NCBI RefSeq assembly: GCF_040115645.1
Contig: NC_089549.1
Span: 5,022,001-5,086,000, forward strand
DNA: 64,000 nt
Reading direction: 5' to 3'
Origin: Euwallacea fornicatus
Taxonomy: Eukaryota > Arthropoda > Insecta > Coleoptera > Curculionidae
The notes under the pieces are model-generated. The model saw only the letters and a program-made list of their open reading frames with translations, did no database searches and was not told where the DNA came from. Of the stretch, positions 59,571 to 64,000 are shown in pieces (within the stretch, counting starts at the first letter, position 1; each line of letters opens with the position of its first letter). Both the position numbers and the translations under genes were made by a program.

Positions 59571-62500
59571 ATGCAACAGTATGTATATTTTTTTTATTTT
59601 TGTAAATTTATATTTTCTTATTTCCTCTCTTTCTGTATATTTTTTATTTATTTGCTTCTCTTACTTTCAGAGAATTAGAGATTCGATTTTCTGTGAGCGA
59701 CACAGAGTACACGGGTAAGTCCTTAATGTTACTATTTTATGGTACGTAACATTTTTCATTTACGCGTATGCGATTGATATATTACTGCACCATACATGAG
59801 CTGGACTTACCAATTTACCACAAAGACGTTTGTGGAGAATCAAGCAACCAACGTTATTTTGATTAATTGATTGGTCACAGAATGTTTTGTCGCAATTCTT
59901 AGTGTCCATCAAGGATGTATCTCCGGAAACTACCTTGAATTCCTACCTCAGGGACAAATTGCACCTAACGGCTACAAAAAAAATGTGCCTTGAGGGTGGT
60001 TGTGGAGCCTGCATAGTGGCCGTACAAGAAATGGATAGCAAGGGCAACATCAACATATTCGCAGTGAACTCTGTAAGAATACATACATATATGCTGTTCC
60101 AACTTATCAAAAATCGAGTGATGCCACAGAAATCAATTGATTGTCAGTATGACAGTGACAGCAGCCGAGGACCAATATTGGGTTTGCTATGGTTGTGACT
60201 ATAACTGGCTATAACTCGTTCAGCATGGATCTGATAGAAAATCCATTCTGAACGAGCAGATGGAAGAGATGCTCACAGTTTGAATAATTCATTCGCGGAT
60301 TCCCTGTAATCTACAGACTCCTCCATTGTCTATGTTCTTGATTCAGAGTCCATGACGTCCAATTCAAAATAATTTATTTCTAGGCTACCAACCGATTTTT
60401 AATAAGCTTTAGTAAAATATAACTTCTAATTACTTTTTGCATGTAAAAAATTAAAAAATGAAATTTTTATAGTGTCTGGTATCGATATATTCATGTCATG
60501 GCTGGAAAATCCTCAGCAATGAGGGGATCGGGAATCCCGTGGAAGGATACGACAAAGTTCAGAAATTGCTGGCATCGAATAATGGTACCCAGTGTGGGTA
60601 AGACCCCTGATACAATTAACCTGACTCATGACTTGAAACCAAATTTGGCAGGTTTTGTTCTTCGGGTATGGTAATGAATATGTACGCCCTATTGAAATCC
60701 GGGGAGAAAACACGTGAGGAAATAGAAAACTCATTTGGGGGAAACTTGTGTCGCTGCACAGGCTATAGGCCCATTTTAACTGCGTTTAAACAGTTAGCTA
60801 CAGATTCCGGTAAAGAAACTTCCAGTATTATGGCTATTGAATGTTATCTGCTAATACACTTAAATTTACATTATAGACGACATCATTAGCATTGACGATC
60901 TAGAAGACTTCGAGAGTTGCAACCCAATAAAATGTCAGACAAAATGTCCTAAGCCATGCAAAAAAGTACCCATTTACTTCGACCTTAAACATACTCAGTG
61001 GTTCAAAGTTTACAAACTCGTTGATCTATTAAACACATTGAAAACAATACAGAATAAACGTTATATGCTGGTAGCCGGGAATACTGCTAGAGGCATGTTG
61101 TTTTTGAATATACCTAAACCACCCCTTCTGAAACTCAACCATGGGATGATCATAAAAGATACGATGTCGTTTAAACTTTTCATTTAACAAAATGGCAATG
61201 TCATTTGAAATCTCACATACTGATTTTTACACCCATTTCAACTTTTTTTTTCATGAGCGTCATCTTGGATTTTCACATTTTTGCACTGATCTTCCTTTCC
61301 TGTTTACTATGATGTATCACACGTTATGGGCCCTTTAATAAAGTCGTTCATAGCTTCCAATAAATAAAAATCTAATGGGGATACATCTGGTGAATGTGCC
61401 GGCCACTGCATATTTAAATGATTTTCAATTAGAGAATGTTTAAATATCACATCGCCCCGTTGTAGAGGGGGATAACTTTCAATAATAAAGCATCAGAAAA
61501 ACATAAATACTTTTTCCAAAATTTCAGTTTTTTCAAATACCTCCAATAGTTGTTGAAATTTTCTAAATTTTGACACGGCATATTTTTGAACTGTAATTGT
61601 TACTGAAATACACACGGTTGAGTTCCAGAAACAAACACCCTGTATATTTATATTTATTTACTCTCGAAAAGAAATATTTATTTCTTGTTAACAATTATGT
61701 TTTTAGGAGTTTATTGGTTGACTAAAATTTCAACTCCTGAAGTATATATTGACGTGACTGGCGTGCTCGAATTGACCACGTTTGTGGCCCAGGAAGACTC
61801 TTTGATATTGGGAGGAAACGTGTCGCTTACCAGCACAATGGAGATATTTCGTAATACCTCAAAAAAGAACTCGAAATTTGTATATTTAGACCGGTTAGCG
61901 AGGCATATTGACTTGGTAGCGCATGTCCCGGTTAGAAATGTAAGTATAAAAGATTTATTTTCGACCAAAGGTTGAGAGGATTGAGGAATTAATATTTTTT
62001 TATGATTCTATTCTATTTTCTTTTGATTTTGCTGCCAATACACCTCCTCCCGTTTGCGAGACCTCCTTACCGACCCTCGATATATTGAACACTCTGTAAA
62101 TTTGCTTGTAGATCGGAACCTTAGCAGGAAATTTGATGATTAAACACCAACACAATGAATTTCCTTCAGATATATTTCTGATACTTGAGACTGTTAAAGC
62201 CACATTAGTAATCGGTAAGTTACTCGTCTAAAAAACAATGTGGCAATTTAACACATTTGTAGTGGATACCGCTGGTAACAAAACTATCAAATGCCCTGCG
62301 GAATTCCTTAAAATTAATATGGACAAGAAAGTAATCACACAAATCATTTTTCCGCCATATAAAGATGCATATTGCTATACCAGCTACAAGGTAAGTCGTA
62401 ATTAGTTACTTGTCATAATATTGACAGAATGAATGACATATTACTCGTAAATGATATCAAAAATTGACAGTTATACGCGCAAAATAAAGTCTCATGTGTT

Positions 62501-64000
62501 AATTTCAACAGTATTTGTCACGCAACTGACATTGAGACTCAAGCAGCAAAATTCTTAGGCACCTTTAAAGAACCAAGAATAATGACATACATGCGCTCCT
62601 GAGAATAATGTTGTTTTTAACAAATGTGACAAAGTGTCATTTCCGCACTTGTCCGAACGCGATGAACGCGTAGATACTTGAATGACATAAAATTTCCGCC
62701 ACTTTCCTCTCATTTCTTCTCCGTATAGCAAAATTTAAAAAAATATATATTTACATCAAACTAGTTATAAAATGCTTTTTTGTGTAACCCATATCATAAT
62801 ATAACGTATTTTCGAACTGTTAATAGTCATGTATAAATAATAGAAATCCCATTGTAAAGGTGATGCCGCGAAGCCAAAACGCTCACGCCATGGTCAACGC
62901 AGGATTCCTATTTCAACTGACCAACTCCGGTATAGTTCAATCAGCCCAAATTGTTTACGGAGGTATAAATCCGAATTTCATTCACGCGGAAAAGACTGAA
63001 TCCTTACTAAAGGGAAAGCAGCTGTTTGATAACACCACTCTTCAATCTGCCTTCAAGTCTTTAGACAGGGAACTTCAGCCAGACTGGGTTTTACCAGACC
63101 CTACGCCAGCTTTCAGGAAACAGTTGGCCATCAACTTATTTTACAAGGTAGGGATTTTTTCAAATAACTTTTACTACCCCTAATGCGTGAATTACGGACT
63201 AGGGATATGTAGGGTGCAAAACCATACTGCTTAATGATATTCTGAAAAAATCGATTCATAATTGAGGACCATTCCCTGTTAAGAGTTAATGGGTTGCAAA
63301 TTATTCATCACCATGATCAAGTGAAGAATGATTAAAATAAGGCAATATTGAATAAACCTTTTAGGGTATATTGAGTATTGCTCCACCTTCAAAGCTCACC
63401 AATCGGAACAAAAGCGGAGGCACTCTGCTCATTAGGCCCGTCTCTAGTGGCACGCAGCAAATATACCCCAACAACAAGTTATATCCTCTGACGGAACCTA
63501 TTCTCAAGCTGGAAGCTCTGGCCCAAACTTCAGGTACCGACCCTGCATTTTCCACAATTCAGCTCAGCTAACCTAAACTGCACAAAGGGCAAGCGAAGTA
63601 TATTTTGGATTTACCTGAGCTTCCCGGGCAACTGCATGGATGTCTTGTTAAAGCTGGAGCTAAGGCTGGGTCCACTATTGTGAGGATAGATGCCACTGCT
63701 GCTCTTCGACGCCCTGATGTGGTGGCGTTATTCACTGCTAAGGATATTCCTGGAATAAACAACATACGCGTCCGTAATATTTCGTTGTTTACAGTGGATG
63801 AAAAGCTATTTTGTGAGGATACCGTTAGTATTGGATTGAGCATTTAGGAATGCAGTAAGAGTGGAGGTGTAACAGATGAAATTACGTTTTAGGTTGAGTA
63901 TTTCTATCAGCCGGTTGGTATAATCGTAGCGAATACTCACGATGCAGCCATAGCAGCTGCAGCATTAGTCAACGTTGAAACCACTCCTCCCTTGAAAGAA
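59571..64000 (+). CDS. AOX: aldehyde oxidase (molybdo-flavoenzyme), 5' half, cut by window end
   Basis: Thirteen phase-consistent exons: 59571-59578, 59671-59714, 59903-60072, 60473-60597, 60652-60809, 60877-61092, 61707-61939, 62112-62214, 62263-62390, 62860-63147, 63365-63533, 63588-63823, 63893-64000. They encode 662 residues of an expected 1,250-1,300. The enzyme oxidises aldehydes to acids (odorants, xenobiotics) with 2Fe-2S, FAD and molybdopterin. Visible: start MQQELEIRFSVSDTEY; first 2Fe-2S cluster CLEGGCGAC; second QCGFCSSGM and LCRCTGYRPIL; FAD region LVAGNTARGVYW and LILGGNVSLTSTM; CO-dehydrogenase-type flavin C-terminal domain; and the start of the molybdopterin domain (LPGQLHGCLVKAG, YQPVGIIVANTHDAA). 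CLEGGCGACIVAV favours aldehyde oxidase over xanthine dehydrogenase, though the deciding FAD/NAD and substrate residues are partly off-window. The intron after 61092 uses a GC donor. One intron is 54 bp. Confidence 0.93.
61113..61632 (-). mobile_element. DDE transposon remnant 20 bp inside an aldehyde oxidase intron
   Basis: The right end is CACCCTG-TA. Its inverse TACAGGGTGTTTGTTTCTGG resembles the left end TACCTAAACCACCCCTTCTG, both leading into AACTCAACC. The minus strand near 61320-61410 reads NMQWPAHSPDVSPLDFYLL, then EAMNDFIKG, the recurrent family's catalytic block. At about 520 bp it is internally deleted. It begins 20 bp after the GC splice donor at 61093. Confidence 0.75.

Noticed and set aside
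1..64000. CRISPR arrays, operons, integrated virus genes, ribosomal RNA
   Set aside because: No direct-repeat/spacer pattern, no viral structural or polymerase motifs and no rRNA sequence were seen; gene structures are those of an animal nuclear genome.

Overview
The window is nuclear DNA from an insect: AT-rich, with spliced genes, short GT-AG introns, conserved arthropod proteins and many Tc1/mariner-type transposons. The TE load and actin variant would fit a beetle, but the sequence alone does not prove the order. No bacterial, organellar or viral gene order is present.

Layout. 1-2.1 kb: decayed Tc1-like transposon pieces leading to a TATA promoter. 2.25-3.38 kb: an intronless cytoplasmic-type actin gene (+). 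3.6-8.9 kb: a T-rich degenerate minisatellite and two foldback elements, one with a MITE nested in it. 8.9-25.8 kb: a large (+) gene, here assembled from 17 exons, for a single-pass receptor-like protein: C-type lectin, CUB, C-type lectin, further CUB-type domains, three EGF repeats, one membrane helix and a cytoplasmic tail of about 1,100 residues rich in Ser and Pro. Its 5' end was not found, and its first tail exon carries a 1-base frameshift. 28.8-40.0 kb: a TMEM184/Ost-alpha-type seven-pass membrane protein (-), convergent with the receptor gene. 41.7-43.0 kb: a PtdIns-4,5-P2 4-phosphatase (TMEM55/PIP4P) gene (+), divergent from TMEM184. 44.5-54.4 kb: a transposon graveyard containing a Tc1 nested in another element. 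54.6-57.0 kb: TPPP/p25-alpha (ringmaker) (+), with a dead mariner in its second intron. 59.6 kb to the right edge: the 5' half of an aldehyde oxidase gene (+), 13 exons, cut by the window end.

These are independent housekeeping, cytoskeletal, receptor and enzyme genes; nothing suggests an operon-like unit. The coding models rest on exon phase. Exon lengths and split codons close in frame across all splice joins of TMEM184, PIP4P, TPPP and aldehyde oxidase, and across all joins of the receptor gene except for the single-base slip near 19.25 kb. The common thread of the non-coding DNA is repeated invasion by one DDE transposase family (motif like WPARSPDLTPLDF), with at least six copies or remnants, plus TA-flanked foldback MITEs lying in introns and intergenic DNA.
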